From Actinoalloteichus hymeniacidonis (GTDB lineage Bacteria; Actinomycetota; Actinomycetes; Mycobacteriales; Pseudonocardiaceae): DNA of 64,000 nucleotides. The stretch is taken from assembly GCF_014203365.1 (NCBI RefSeq), contig NZ_JACHIS010000001.1:3162001-3226000 (forward strand). Direction: 5' to 3'. The notes below the pieces were generated by a model. That model was given only the letters and a program-made list of their open reading frames with translations. It ran no database searches and was not told the origin of the DNA. Position numbers and translations under genes: made by a program. Positions within the stretch are counted from its first letter, which is position 1. Each line of letters starts with the position of its first letter. Shown here piece by piece: positions 17,871-28,149 of this stretch.

Positions 17871-20800
17871 GCACGCAGTATCTTCGTGACGTCATCGCCC
17901 TCCCGGAGTCGGTGCACTCCGGGGATTTCAAGGTCGAGCTCTCCGGCGGGTTCGGCAAGACCGCCGAGCGGGTCGAGCAGTACGTCGTCACCGACCAGCT
18001 TCGGGATGCGTTCCGGCGAGCGCTGTCGATCGTGCGGGCGGCGTTCCGTGACGGCAGCTCGCACGCGGCCTACCTGCACGGGTCGTTCGGTTCCGGTAAG
18101 AGCCACTTCCTGACCGTGCTGCACGCCGTCCTCAACAACGACCCGGCCGCCCGCGCCAAACCCGGGCTGCAGCCGGTCATCGCCGAGAACGAGTCGTGGA
18201 TGTCGGGCAAGCGGTTCCTCATGGTGCCGTACCACTTGGTGGGGGCGAAGGACATCGACGCCGCGTTGCTTGGCGGCTACGTCGACCACGTGCGCCGTGA
18301 ACTCCCGGACGCGCCGCAGCCCGCTGTCTACCGGTCCGACGCGATGCTCGACGACGCGCGCCGCATCCGGGAGACCGTCGGCGACGAGCAGTTCGCCGCG
18401 ATGCTCGGTTCCTCGTCGCAGCCGGCCGGTGCCGGTGGTGGCGCCAAGGACGTCAAAGTCATCACCAAGGGCGGGTCGAAGAAACTCTCGTGGGATTCGT
18501 CCACCCTGGACGCCGCGTTCGCCGCGCCCCAGGGCAGCGACGAACGTAACGCACTGGTGTCGGCGCTGCTGTCCGGCCCGATGTCGTCGTATAGCAAGAA
18601 CGTCAGCGGCGACGAGGCCAAGTTCATCCCGCTCGATGACGGGCTGTCGGTCATCTCCCGGCACGCCCGCGACCTCGGCTACGACGGCCTTGTCCTTTTC
18701 CTCGACGAACTGATCCTGTGGCTGCAGGCCAAGATGAGCGACCAGGTGTTCGTCAACGAGCAGGTCCAGAAGCTCGTCAAGCTCATCGAGTCCGGCAACG
18801 CGGATCGGGCCGTGCCGATCGTGTCGTTCATCTCGCGACAGCGTGACCTCTCGCAACTCGTCGGTGACGACATTGCCGGCAAGGATGTGAAGAACCTCGA
18901 AGCGCAGGTGCATTATCTGGCGGAGCGGTTCGACACCGTCACCATCGAGGACTCCAGCCTCCCCGCGATTATCAAGGAGCGCGTGCTGAAGCCGCTTCCC
19001 GGCGGGCGGGAAGTCCTCGACGCCGCTTTCGCGTCGATCGAGTCCACCAAGGCCGCCGACCGCGAGACACTCCTGGACGCGGCAGGAGCGACCGGCGCCA
19101 CCTGGGACGACTTCCGTGCGGTGTACCCGATCTCGCCGGTGCTACTCAACGTGCTCGTCGCGCTGTCCGGGGCGCTGCAGCGCGAACGCACCGGGCTCAA
19201 GCTGCTGCAGGAGATGCTGTACCGGCGGCGTGCGGACATGAAGGTCGGTGAGTTGATCCCGCTCGGGGACCTCTGGGACGTGCTCATCGACAATAGCGGG
19301 GACGCGTTTACTGACCGGCTCAAGGGCGAAGCCACCGCCGCCCGCCGGTTCTATGACAAGGCCCGCAAACACATCGAAGGGAAATACCCGCCCGAGAGCG
19401 CGGACTTCCTCGCCGCAGACCGGATCGTCAAGACGCTGCTGCTCGCCGCTCTGGCGCCGAGCGTGCCCGCGCTGAGCCGGCTCACCGGGGCGCGGCTCAA
19501 CGCCCTCAACCACGGCTCGATCCGCACCCGCACCGTCTCGCCAGGGTCGAAGGCAGTGCAGATCCTGCGGGACATGCAGGCTGAGTTCGGCGAACTGCGT
19601 TCGGAGCATGAGGAGAACCCGGTGTTCCGGCTCGTGCTGTCCGACATGGAAATCGAGCCGCTGCTCGACCAGGTCGACGAGCAGGACTCCCTCGGTGAAC
19701 GCCGGAAGTGGATCAAGCGGCAGTTGTTCCGGGAGCTCGGAGTCGGCGACGTCGACGACGCAGTCTCGGACCGCGAGGTCGTGTGGCGGGGGACGCGGCG
19801 GACCGCCGAGTTTTTGTTCGCCAACGTGCGTGACGAGAACGAGCTGCCCGCCACGGCGTTCGAGCCGAGCGTTCCGGGGCGGATCCGGATCGTGGTGGAC
19901 TATCCGTTCGACGACGCCGACAAATCCCCGGCCTTCGATGCGGCGCGCGTCAACCAGCTGCGGCGGGACAAGGTCGTCGCCCCGACGGTCGTGTGGCTGC
20001 CGCACTTCCTCTCCACGCAGAAGGGGCAGCAGCTCGGCAGGCTGCTCAAGATCCGGTATCTGCTGGACAAGGGTCGGTTGGCGACGTTTGCGGGGACGAT
20101 GTCCGAGGACTCGCGAATGAAGATGCGGCACCAACTGCAGGCCAACGCCGACAACCTGGAGAGCCAGCTCGTTGCGACCCTGCGCGGCCTCTACGGCATC
20201 GCGGGGATCGACGAGAACGCGGTGAGCAAGCGGGTCGGCGACGACGGGCATCTCATGTCGCTGCTGCCCGACCACCAGCCGCGTCCCCTCGCCGGGGCCG
20301 GCTTCGAGCAGAACGTACTTGCGATCGCCGACGGGCTGTTCGACCAGCTCCATCCCAAGCACCCGGACTTCGACGTCAACCGCAACCGCAAGGCTGTCAC
20401 CCTCGGCGAGCTACGGACGGTGTACGGGTGGATCGCGCGGGCCGCCGAAAACGGGGGCCGGGTGGTCGTCGACTCGAAGAATCTGGCTCTGGTGCGGCGG
20501 ATCGTGCACCCCCTGGGGCTAGGGGAGGTCGCCGACGGGCCGCTCAACCTCCGCTCCGAATGGCGGCGCCGCATCGAGCAGGCCGCCGCGCAGGATGGCG
20601 TCACCGGGGACTTCCCAGTCGACAGAATCCGCACCTGGATCAAGAACGCCGGATTCACCGGCATGGACAACGCCGTCATGGGGCTGGTGATCGCGACCTA
20701 CGCGCTGCAGTCCGACCGGGCGTGGCTGATCAACGGATCACCCCTCGCGGAGCCACCGAGCCTCGACAAGATCGGGCTCGGGCACGCTCTGCGAGCGCAG

Positions 20801-21616
20801 GAGCTGCCTACGGCCGAGGAGTTCGCCCGGGCCCGTGAGAGGTTGTCGTCGATTTTCGGGGCGACCGTGCCCGACACGTTGTCGGCGCGGAACGTGGCGG
20901 CACTGGCCGAGATAGTGCGGTCGAAGGCTCAGGAGACCGAGGAGGCCCTCGCCCAAGTCCGGCACACGCTCGACCGGCATCGGGATGATCTCGGCATCGC
21001 CGTCGACGCGGATCGGATCGTGTCCACCCGGGACGCATCCGACCTCGTCGCGCGGGTCGTGCGTGCCGAAGGTCCGACCTCACTCGTACGGGAACTGGTC
21101 GGTGCCTCCTACGGCACCACCGACGTCGTGCTCGGGTCGGTGATCGCCTCGGCCGGGCAGCTCGCCTCGGTGTTCAACACCGTCGAATGGCAGCTCGTCA
21201 CATCAGTGCGGTCCCTGGTCGGCCGGGAAGCACCGATCGGGAACTGCGCGGAACGCCTCATCGACGGACTGCTCGAGACCGCCTCGGCCAGCCAGTGGAC
21301 CAGGGACCTCGGGCCCGTGCTACAGCAGTTCCGAGGGGCCGCGCTGGACCTCATCCAAGAGGCAATGCGGCTGGACAACCCGCCGCCGACCCCTCCACAG
21401 CCGACGACCGGGACGGTAAACCAGGTCACTCCGCCGGAATCAGGCTCCGGTGCCGACGGGGTGAGCGCCAAGCGGGTCAAGGGCAGCGCCGTCGAGTCCC
21501 AGCTGCGCGCGCTGCTCGACGCCGTCCAGGACGAGATCCGCGCGCATTCCCAGGCCCACCCCGGCGTCGAGGTCGAGATCACCTGGCGCGTCGTCGGAAA
21601 CGAGCGTGATCAATGA
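17867..21616 (+). CDS. pglY: PglY, large BREX type 2 ATPase
   Basis: A P-loop ATPase of 1249 residues, the PglY (BrxC-like) member of the system. Walker A is GSFGSGKSHF at about residue 71, and Walker B is VLFLDELILWL at about 277. A long, mostly helical C-terminal region follows, ending in a proline-rich linker (NPPPTPPQP) and a short charged helix. The ATG overlaps the pglX stop (ATGA), and its own stop overlaps pglZ in the same way, so translation is coupled along the operon. In BREX systems this large ATPase is required for resistance; its partner contacts cannot be read from the sequence. Confidence 0.95.
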   Translation: MSTQYLRDVIALPESVHSGDFKVELSGGFGKTAERVEQYVVTDQLRDAFRRALSIVRAAFRDGSSHAAYLHGSFGSGKSHFLTVLHAVLNNDPAARAKPGLQPVIAENESWMSGKRFLMVPYHLVGAKDIDAALLGGYVDHVRRELPDAPQPAVYRSDAMLDDARRIRETVGDEQFAAMLGSSSQPAGAGGGAKDVKVITKGGSKKLSWDSSTLDAAFAAPQGSDERNALVSALLSGPMSSYSKNVSGDEAKFIPLDDGLSVISRHARDLGYDGLVLFLDELILWLQAKMSDQVFVNEQVQKLVKLIESGNADRAVPIVSFISRQRDLSQLVGDDIAGKDVKNLEAQVHYLAERFDTVTIEDSSLPAIIKERVLKPLPGGREVLDAAFASIESTKAADRETLLDAAGATGATWDDFRAVYPISPVLLNVLVALSGALQRERTGLKLLQEMLYRRRADMKVGELIPLGDLWDVLIDNSGDAFTDRLKGEATAARRFYDKARKHIEGKYPPESADFLAADRIVKTLLLAALAPSVPALSRLTGARLNALNHGSIRTRTVSPGSKAVQILRDMQAEFGELRSEHEENPVFRLVLSDMEIEPLLDQVDEQDSLGERRKWIKRQLFRELGVGDVDDAVSDREVVWRGTRRTAEFLFANVRDENELPATAFEPSVPGRIRIVVDYPFDDADKSPAFDAARVNQLRRDKVVAPTVVWLPHFLSTQKGQQLGRLLKIRYLLDKGRLATFAGTMSEDSRMKMRHQLQANADNLESQLVATLRGLYGIAGIDENAVSKRVGDDGHLMSLLPDHQPRPLAGAGFEQNVLAIADGLFDQLHPKHPDFDVNRNRKAVTLGELRTVYGWIARAAENGGRVVVDSKNLALVRRIVHPLGLGEVADGPLNLRSEWRRRIEQAAAQDGVTGDFPVDRIRTWIKNAGFTGMDNAVMGLVIATYALQSDRAWLINGSPLAEPPSLDKIGLGHALRAQELPTAEEFARARERLSSIFGATVPDTLSARNVAALAEIVRSKAQETEEALAQVRHTLDRHRDDLGIAVDADRIVSTRDASDLVARVVRAEGPTSLVRELVGASYGTTDVVLGSVIASAGQLASVFNTVEWQLVTSVRSLVGREAPIGNCAERLIDGLLETASASQWTRDLGPVLQQFRGAALDLIQEAMRLDNPPPTPPQPTTGTVNQVTPPESGSGADGVSAKRVKGSAVESQLRALLDAVQDEIRAHSQAHPGVEVEITWRVVGNERDQ

Positions 21617-24300
21617 CCGCACCACCCACAGTCGACCGGCGGGTGATCGAGGCGCTGGTCAAGGAACAGCTGCAGTACGCGAAGGATCGGCGGCTGCTGT
21701 TGGTCTACGCCCGCTACGACGACCCGGTCACGACCTTCGTGCTCACCGACGAGCGTCGGCGGCGGGTGTACGTCGATGACCAGCACTCAGTGCTGGGGAT
21801 GGCCGAGGCGTGGCGGCGGCATCTCGACGAGCACGCGTCCGACGACGATGTGCTGGTGCTCACCACGAGCGTGCCCGACGACCAGCTCGGCTGGGACCTG
21901 CGGGCGTATGCGGTGAAGCGGTCGGTGCGCGACGTGGACCGGGCGCGGATCGTGGCGCAGCGTTTCGGCGCCAAGGGCGTGGACGCGCGGGTGCGCTCGG
22001 AGGAGTGGCTCGTCGACGGCCTCCTTGACGCCGAGCCGGTCGACGGTTGGCCGCGAGCCGGTTCGGTGCTCACTCGCGACCACGCGATCCGCGCGCTCAT
22101 CGGTGCGAGGCTCGGGCTCTCGCTCGACGGGGGGATCGACCCCGGATCGCTGCTGGAATGGTCGCGGACCTCCTCGGCAAGCCGGTTCGCCGAACTCGCG
22201 GGGGCTGAGCGGGACGGGATCGCCGCGTGGCTCACCGACGCCGTCGGGAGCGCGGCGACGGTGCTGCTGCGGCTGGTCGATCAGGGCAAGGCGGCCGACG
22301 CGATGCCGCTGGGTGTCGTGGCCGCGGTGGCGACCGGGCCGAATCCGCCGGTCGAGGCGGGCCTCGCGCTGGGCGGGTTGCTCGGAGGTGTGCACGGGCC
22401 ACAGCTGCGGGCGTTCACCGAGGCCGTCCGCGGCACCCTCGAACGCTGGATGGGCCAGATCGAGCATCCGCGACACGGCGACGCGGCACGGCGCCGGGTA
22501 CTGGAGATCGCCGAGCGGGCCGACGAACTCGCCGCCAGAGCCGGCCTATCCGAGGCCTTGCGGGACGACACGTTCGTGCCCTCGGCGTTCACCGCACGGC
22601 TCCGAGCATTGGGAACGGCCGTGTCCGGACCGGGTGCCGCGATCGTCGAGGCCGAGCGGGCGCTGAACGCGGTCGGGGATCACGTGGTCGCGCGGCTGCG
22701 CCCAGACCGGGTGCGGGCCGCGGAGATGGCGGTACGGCTGTTGCGCTGGTCGCGCGAGCCCGATGTGGACACGAAGTCCGTGGCCGCGGACATCACGCGC
22801 TACGTCACCGACACGGCGTGGGTCGATCGGGGGCTGCAGGCGCTCTGGCACGGCGACCCCAGCGGCGACCTGGTCGTGGGGCAGGCGTATCGGGTGCTGT
22901 GGCAAGAGGTGCGGCAGCGGCGGGATCGCCTTGATGAGGGGTTCGCGCAGCGGCTGGCGACGTGGGCGCCGCACGCGAGCGCCGTCGGATCCGACGGCGT
23001 GCTGCTGATCGAGCAGGTGCTGCCCGAGGTCGCGGCTCCGGTCGCGCGCCGCGCCGCGCCGCTGATCGTCGTGCTCGACGGAATGAGCGCCGCCATCGCC
23101 GCCCGGCTCGGCGAGGAACTCACCGAGTGGACTGAGGTCAGCCCCGAACCGCGGCGGGTCGCGGCCGTCGCGACGATTCCGTCGGTGACACAGATCAGCC
23201 GCGCGAGCCTGTTGAGTGCGACCGTCACCGACGGTGGGCAGGACGTCGAGAAGACCGGGTTCGAGAAGTTCTGGCGTGGACGCAAACGTTCCGACGCCCG
23301 CCTGTTCCACAAGGCCGAGATCGCCGGTGGCGCTGGCACGTGGTTCTCCCAGGAGCTGTACGAGGCGCTGTCCGTGCCGGAACGGGTCGTCGGGGTCGTG
23401 CTTAACACGATCGACGACGCCCTCGACGATGGGAAGGAGGGCGACCGGGCCGAGTGGCGGGTCGACGACGTCACCTACCTTCGCGTGCTGCTCGATTCCG
23501 CCCGCTCCTATCAGCGGCCGGTCGTGCTTGTCTCTGACCACGGGCACGTCCTCGACCGTGGCGGGCCGCAGACCCAGGCCAGCAGCGTCGAATCCGCTCG
23601 CTGGCGACGCGGAACGCCCGGTGACGGGGAGCTCGCGCTCGCCGGTCCGCGGGTCGTCCCCGGTGCATTGGTGGCGCCGTGGCGGGAGGACATCCGCTAC
23701 ACGCGACGCAAAGCCGGCTATCACGGTGGCGCGTCCCTGGCCGAGATGACGGTGCCGGTGTTGGTGTTGGTGCCGAGTCTGGAATACCTGCCCGATCAGT
23801 GGCACGTGGTACCGAGGGAACGCAGCGAACCCGCGTGGTGGAGCGGACGGACCGTCCACGCCGAACCTGAGCCGACACCGGTCGCCGCGCCCACGACAGC
23901 TCCAACGAAGAAGGCGGCGAAGAACAAACCCGCGCCCGAGACTGATCTGTTCACTGTGGACCCTTCAGCTGCTGAGGTGGCAGTGCCACCCGTGTCGTTG
24001 GGCGAACGCGTCGTTGCCAGCGATGTCTACGAGCGCCAGCGGATACTCGTTCCGCGTGCACCGGAACGGAAGTCGGTCGCCGCGGTCATCGATGCGCTCG
24101 TGGCCGCTGACGGCCGCGCCAGCACCACCGCCGTCGTCGCCGTCGCCGGGCGGGCCGCCCGGCGACCCGAGGGCTTCGTGCGCATGATCGAGCGGTTGCT
24201 CAATGTCGACGGCTATCCGATCTTGTCCATCGAGGACGGAGGAACCACGGTGCGCCTCGACGTGGCGCTGCTGCAGGTCCAGTTCGGAGTCGAGTCGTGA
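21613..24300 (+). CDS. pglZ: PglZ, alkaline-phosphatase-fold protein of BREX
   Basis: The signature gene of BREX/Pgl loci, 895 residues. The PglZ core has the alkaline phosphatase superfamily metal motifs LIVVLDGMSAA (about residue 483) and VLVSDHGHVLDRG (about 638). The C-terminal 150 residues contain an alanine/proline/lysine linker (PTTAPTKKAAKNKP) followed by a small folded domain that ends with a winged-helix-like pattern (RIDG-type turn replaced by VDGYPILSIEDG). The start ATG overlaps the pglY stop by four bases and the stop overlaps the GTG of brxD. Length and motif order fit PglZ of Streptomyces type 2 systems. Confidence 0.95.
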   Translation: MTAPPTVDRRVIEALVKEQLQYAKDRRLLLVYARYDDPVTTFVLTDERRRRVYVDDQHSVLGMAEAWRRHLDEHASDDDVLVLTTSVPDDQLGWDLRAYAVKRSVRDVDRARIVAQRFGAKGVDARVRSEEWLVDGLLDAEPVDGWPRAGSVLTRDHAIRALIGARLGLSLDGGIDPGSLLEWSRTSSASRFAELAGAERDGIAAWLTDAVGSAATVLLRLVDQGKAADAMPLGVVAAVATGPNPPVEAGLALGGLLGGVHGPQLRAFTEAVRGTLERWMGQIEHPRHGDAARRRVLEIAERADELAARAGLSEALRDDTFVPSAFTARLRALGTAVSGPGAAIVEAERALNAVGDHVVARLRPDRVRAAEMAVRLLRWSREPDVDTKSVAADITRYVTDTAWVDRGLQALWHGDPSGDLVVGQAYRVLWQEVRQRRDRLDEGFAQRLATWAPHASAVGSDGVLLIEQVLPEVAAPVARRAAPLIVVLDGMSAAIAARLGEELTEWTEVSPEPRRVAAVATIPSVTQISRASLLSATVTDGGQDVEKTGFEKFWRGRKRSDARLFHKAEIAGGAGTWFSQELYEALSVPERVVGVVLNTIDDALDDGKEGDRAEWRVDDVTYLRVLLDSARSYQRPVVLVSDHGHVLDRGGPQTQASSVESARWRRGTPGDGELALAGPRVVPGALVAPWREDIRYTRRKAGYHGGASLAEMTVPVLVLVPSLEYLPDQWHVVPRERSEPAWWSGRTVHAEPEPTPVAAPTTAPTKKAAKNKPAPETDLFTVDPSAAEVAVPPVSLGERVVASDVYERQRILVPRAPERKSVAAVIDALVAADGRASTTAVVAVAGRAARRPEGFVRMIERLLNVDGYPILSIEDGGTTVRLDVALLQVQFGVES

Positions 24301-25613
24301 GCGTGGTCAGCGAAGCAAGGCGCCGCGACGTCATCGACGCGCTTCGACGAGGCACCGTGCCCCAAGCGGGACTGGACCTGCTCGCGGTCGGGCTCGACCG
24401 GTTCGCCGCCGCGATGGGCGAGGATCTCGACACCGCTGCCCGAGGCGGCGCGGCCTTTCACGCCGTGCGCGGCGAATACGGCTCTGGCAAGACGTTCTTC
24501 TCCCGCTGGCTGGCCGAATCCGCTAAACGACGCGGCATGGCCGCGGCCGAGATCCAAATCTCCGAGACCGAGACCCCGCTGCACCGACTCGAAACCGTAT
24601 ACCGCCGGTTGACCGAACGCCTGACCACCGCCGCGCACCGGCCCAGCGCGCTGCGTGCCGTCGTCGACTCCTGGTTCTACACCCTCGAAGAGCAGATTCT
24701 CGACGCGGGCGAGATCGATCCCGATGACACGGCAACGCTCGGTGGGGCCGTCGACGCCCTACTGGAACAGCGGCTCGCCGACGTCGCCCGCACCACCCCC
24801 GCGTTCGCCGCAGCCCTGCGCGGCTACCGACAGTCCATGGACACCGGCGACACCGTCACCGCCGAAGCGCTCATCGCCTGGCTGGGCGGGCAGAAGTCCG
24901 TTGCCGCCTCCGCCCGCCGGGCAGCCGGGGTGCGCGGGGATCTCGACCACTTCGCCGCACTCGGATTCCTGCAGGGCCTGCTCACCGTGCTGCGCGACTG
25001 CGGGCATCCCGGACTGCTGCTGGTGCTCGACGAAACCGAGACCCTCCAGCGCGTGCGCGGGGACGTGCGGGAGAAAGGCCTTAACGCGCTGCGGCAGCTG
25101 CTCGACGAGATCGACGCCGGACGCTTCCCCGGCCTGTTCCTGATCTTGACCGGCACGCCAGCGTTCTTCGACGGACGACAGGGTGCGCAGCGCCTGCCGC
25201 CGCTGGCGCAGCGGCTGGCGACCGACTTCACCACCGACGCCCGCTTCGACTCGCCCCGCGCGGTCCAGCTGCGACTGCCCGGCTTCGACCTGGATTCACT
25301 CGGCGAGCTCGGGAGACGCGTCCGCGACCTCTACGCCGACGGGGCACGGAACCCGGAGCGGGTGCGCTCGAGGGTCGACAATTCCTACGTGGACCTTCTT
25401 AGTCGGGCGTTGGCCGGTGAACTCGGTGGGAAGGTCGGCGTCGCGCCGCGGATCTTCCTGCGGAAACTCGTCGCCGACGTGCTCGATCGGGTCGATGAGT
25501 TCGACACCTTCGACCCTCGCCGCGACTACACCCTCACCCTCGTGGGCACCGAACTATCCGATGTGGAACGCAACGCGGTGCGCGCCGACGAGATCGACCT
25601 GGATCTGTCGTGA
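24297..25613 (+). CDS. brxD: BrxD, BREX type 2 ATP-binding protein
   Basis: A 438-residue AAA-type ATPase with Walker A GEYGSGKTFFSRW (about residue 60) and Walker B GLLLVLDETETL (about 237), followed by an arginine-containing sensor-like segment (FLILTGTPAFFDG). This is the BREX-associated ATP-binding family typical of type 2 systems, placed between pglZ and brxHI. GTG start overlapping the pglZ stop (GTGA); its stop overlaps brxHI in the same way. The function within BREX is not established; with the next gene it probably forms a helicase-loader-like pair, which is inference. Confidence 0.92.
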   Translation: MSVVSEARRRDVIDALRRGTVPQAGLDLLAVGLDRFAAAMGEDLDTAARGGAAFHAVRGEYGSGKTFFSRWLAESAKRRGMAAAEIQISETETPLHRLETVYRRLTERLTTAAHRPSALRAVVDSWFYTLEEQILDAGEIDPDDTATLGGAVDALLEQRLADVARTTPAFAAALRGYRQSMDTGDTVTAEALIAWLGGQKSVAASARRAAGVRGDLDHFAALGFLQGLLTVLRDCGHPGLLLVLDETETLQRVRGDVREKGLNALRQLLDEIDAGRFPGLFLILTGTPAFFDGRQGAQRLPPLAQRLATDFTTDARFDSPRAVQLRLPGFDLDSLGELGRRVRDLYADGARNPERVRSRVDNSYVDLLSRALAGELGGKVGVAPRIFLRKLVADVLDRVDEFDTFDPRRDYTLTLVGTELSDVERNAVRADEIDLDLS

Positions 25614-27907
25614 GCACCGGCGCGCCGGAACCGTGGGCACGACTGCATCCTGCACTGACGCACCACATCGTCAACACGCTCGGGTGGCGCAGCCTCCGCC
25701 CGCTGCAACGCGAGGCCATCGATCCCGTGCTCGACGGCGACGACGCGCTGCTGCTCGCCCCGACCGCGGGCGGCAAGACCGAGGCCGCGTGCTTTCCGCT
25801 GCTGTCGGCGATGGAGCATCACGGTTGGTCGGGTGTGTCCGTGCTGTATGTGTGCCCGCTCAAGGCGCTGTTGAACAATCTCCTGCACCGCCTCGAGGAC
25901 TACACCGCCTGGCTCGGGCGGCGCGTCGGGATCTGGCACGGCGATGTCACCGCCTCGGCCCGCAAACGCCTGCTGCGCGATCCACCCGACATCCTGCTGA
26001 CCACCCCGGAATCCCTAGAATCGATGCTGGTCAGCACCCACGTCGACCACGCCGCGCTGTTGGGGGACGTGCGGGCGATCGTCGTCGACGAGGTTCACTC
26101 CTTCGCCGGAGACGACCGCGGCTGGCATCTCCTTGCTGTGTTGGAACGCATCACGCGGTTGACCGCACGACCGATCCAGCGGGTGGGCTTGTCGGCGACG
26201 GTGGGAAACCCGGAGGACCTACAGCACTGGCTTCAGGGCTCCGGGCGGGGTGAACGTCCGGGATCCGTCGTGGCACCGGGAGTCCCGATCGCCAGCGCGG
26301 CTGGCAGGCCGGACGTTCCAAACGGAACTGGTGCTCGCGGTCGTGGTCGAGGCGTCGGCTCCATCGAAATGTCCGCTCGTGCCTTGAGCGATGCGGCACG
26401 TGCAACCGGCAAAGATGCGCGCGACACCGAGAAGGCGACAGTCTCCAGTGAAACATCCGCAGGCCCAGCCTCCCGCGAGGTTCCCCCCGGCGAGATCGAG
26501 CTTGACTACGTCGGCTCCGTCGCGAACGCCGCCACGATCATCGCCTCCCTGCACCGCGGTGAGAAACGCCTCGTGTTCTGCGACTCCCGGCAACTCGTCG
26601 AAGAGCTCGGTGCCGCGCTGCGCGGGCGAGGGGTGACGACGTTCCTCTCCCACGCCTCCCTGTCGCTGGACGAACGCCGCCAGGCCGAGGACGCCTTCGC
26701 CGACGCCCGCGACTGCGTCATCGTGTCGACGTCCACATTGGAACTGGGCATCGACGTCGGCGACCTCGACCGAGTCATCCAGATCAATGCACCGGCCACG
26801 GTCGCGTCGTTCCTGCAGCGCCTCGGCCGCACCGGACGCCGCCCTGGAATCAGCCGCAATTGCCTGTTCCTCGCACTGCGCACCGACGCGCTGCTGTGGT
26901 CTGCAGCCCTGCTGCGATTGTGGGGGCGAGGATTTGTCGAGCCGGTAACGGCGCCGCCCGCGCCGCGCCACATCGTCGCGCAGCAGCTACTGGCGCTGTG
27001 CCTGCAGAACCACACGATCGGCGAGCACACCTGGCCTCAGGAATGGAACGGACTCGAACCGTTCGACCGCACCGCCGAACCAATCCTGCGTCATCTCATC
27101 GACGAGGGATTCGTCGAACGCGACGGGCCGATGCTGTTCATTGGACGCGAAGCTGAACGTCGCTTCGGCCACCGCCACTTCATGGACATGACCGCGGTGT
27201 TCACCGCCCCGCCCCAGATCACCGTCCTGGAAGGCCGCCGCGAGATCGGCCACACCGACCCCGCACTGCTGACCGAACACGTCGACGGCCCCCGCCTGCT
27301 GCTGCTGGGCGGCCGCAGCTGGAAAGTCACCTGGATCGACTGGAAACGCCGTCGTTGCTACGTCGAACCGGCCGAAGCCGGCGGACGTGCACGCTGGATG
27401 ACCCCGGGCGTCAGGGGTACCGGATACGAGTTGGCGCGGGCCGCTCGCGAAGTGCTGCTCGGCGCCGATCCACCGGTGGCGCTGACCCAGCGGGCGACCT
27501 CGGCGCTCGCGGGCATGCGGGAGAAGCGGTCGAGTGTCGTGACCAAGGATGCCACCGTGATCAGCCGCGACGGCGATGACGTCCGCTGGTGGACATGGGC
27601 GGGCTTCCGCACGAACGCGACCCTAGCAGCGAGCCTGAACGGCCTGACCGACGAGCATACGCGGTTCGACGACACGACGATCCGACTGCGCGGCGATCTG
27701 ACCCACGAGATGTGGCGAGCCGGAATCGAGGCAGCCGAGACCCGGCTCGTGCTGCCGGATGTGAACGAACGCGCGTTGGAAGACCTGAAATTCAGCGAGG
27801 CACTCCCGCATAAACTAGCGACCGCGACGCTGGCCGCGCGGCTGGCCGACGAACCCAACGCCCGCACAGTCCTCGGCGAACGAGTCCAGTTCGTCGCCGA
27901 GGGGTGA
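25610..27907 (+). CDS. brxHI: BrxHI, Lhr-like superfamily 2 helicase of BREX type 2
   Basis: A DEVH-box helicase of 765 residues. Motifs in order: APTAGGKTEA (about residue 50), TTPESLESML, VVDEVHSFAGDDRGW (about 158), GLSATVGNPEDL (about 194), STSTLELGIDVGDLD and QRLGRTGRRPG (about 405). The C-terminal part resembles the Lhr winged-helix and beta-sheet region. Between motif III and the second RecA-like domain there is a low-complexity insertion (about residues 212-292, rich in Gly, Ser, Ala and Arg) not usual for the family. GTG start overlapping the brxD stop (GTGA). It is the last gene of the coupled operon; no clear hairpin terminator follows directly. Confidence 0.92.
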   Translation: MSTGAPEPWARLHPALTHHIVNTLGWRSLRPLQREAIDPVLDGDDALLLAPTAGGKTEAACFPLLSAMEHHGWSGVSVLYVCPLKALLNNLLHRLEDYTAWLGRRVGIWHGDVTASARKRLLRDPPDILLTTPESLESMLVSTHVDHAALLGDVRAIVVDEVHSFAGDDRGWHLLAVLERITRLTARPIQRVGLSATVGNPEDLQHWLQGSGRGERPGSVVAPGVPIASAAGRPDVPNGTGARGRGRGVGSIEMSARALSDAARATGKDARDTEKATVSSETSAGPASREVPPGEIELDYVGSVANAATIIASLHRGEKRLVFCDSRQLVEELGAALRGRGVTTFLSHASLSLDERRQAEDAFADARDCVIVSTSTLELGIDVGDLDRVIQINAPATVASFLQRLGRTGRRPGISRNCLFLALRTDALLWSAALLRLWGRGFVEPVTAPPAPRHIVAQQLLALCLQNHTIGEHTWPQEWNGLEPFDRTAEPILRHLIDEGFVERDGPMLFIGREAERRFGHRHFMDMTAVFTAPPQITVLEGRREIGHTDPALLTEHVDGPRLLLLGGRSWKVTWIDWKRRRCYVEPAEAGGRARWMTPGVRGTGYELARAAREVLLGADPPVALTQRATSALAGMREKRSSVVTKDATVISRDGDDVRWWTWAGFRTNATLAASLNGLTDEHTRFDDTTIRLRGDLTHEMWRAGIEAAETRLVLPDVNERALEDLKFSEALPHKLATATLAARLADEPNARTVLGERVQFVAEG

Positions 27908-28149
27908 GGTGCTAGGAGCCTCGGACGTCGATCCAGCCGCTGCCCACACAGCGCCACGAGATCAGGTGATGTATAGCGCCCAAGTTTCGTGCTGATCCTC
28001 GTGGTCCTGGTGACGCGGCATCCGTTGTCGACGCCGCAAACACCAATCGGCGGAACGTGCCCCGGGGGCGTTTCACGACCGAGCCCGAAGCGGACTATTT
28101 CGTCGCCCGCAGGGCGGGCCGACGGAACACTGTGCTGCCGTTGCCGGGC
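27908..28149. other. Non-coding stretch after the BREX operon
   Basis: About 240 bp between brxHI and the pseudogene that follows. No intact gene or clear terminator is seen. Several short open frames in different phases suggest decayed coding sequence of a former mobile element. Confidence 0.4.
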
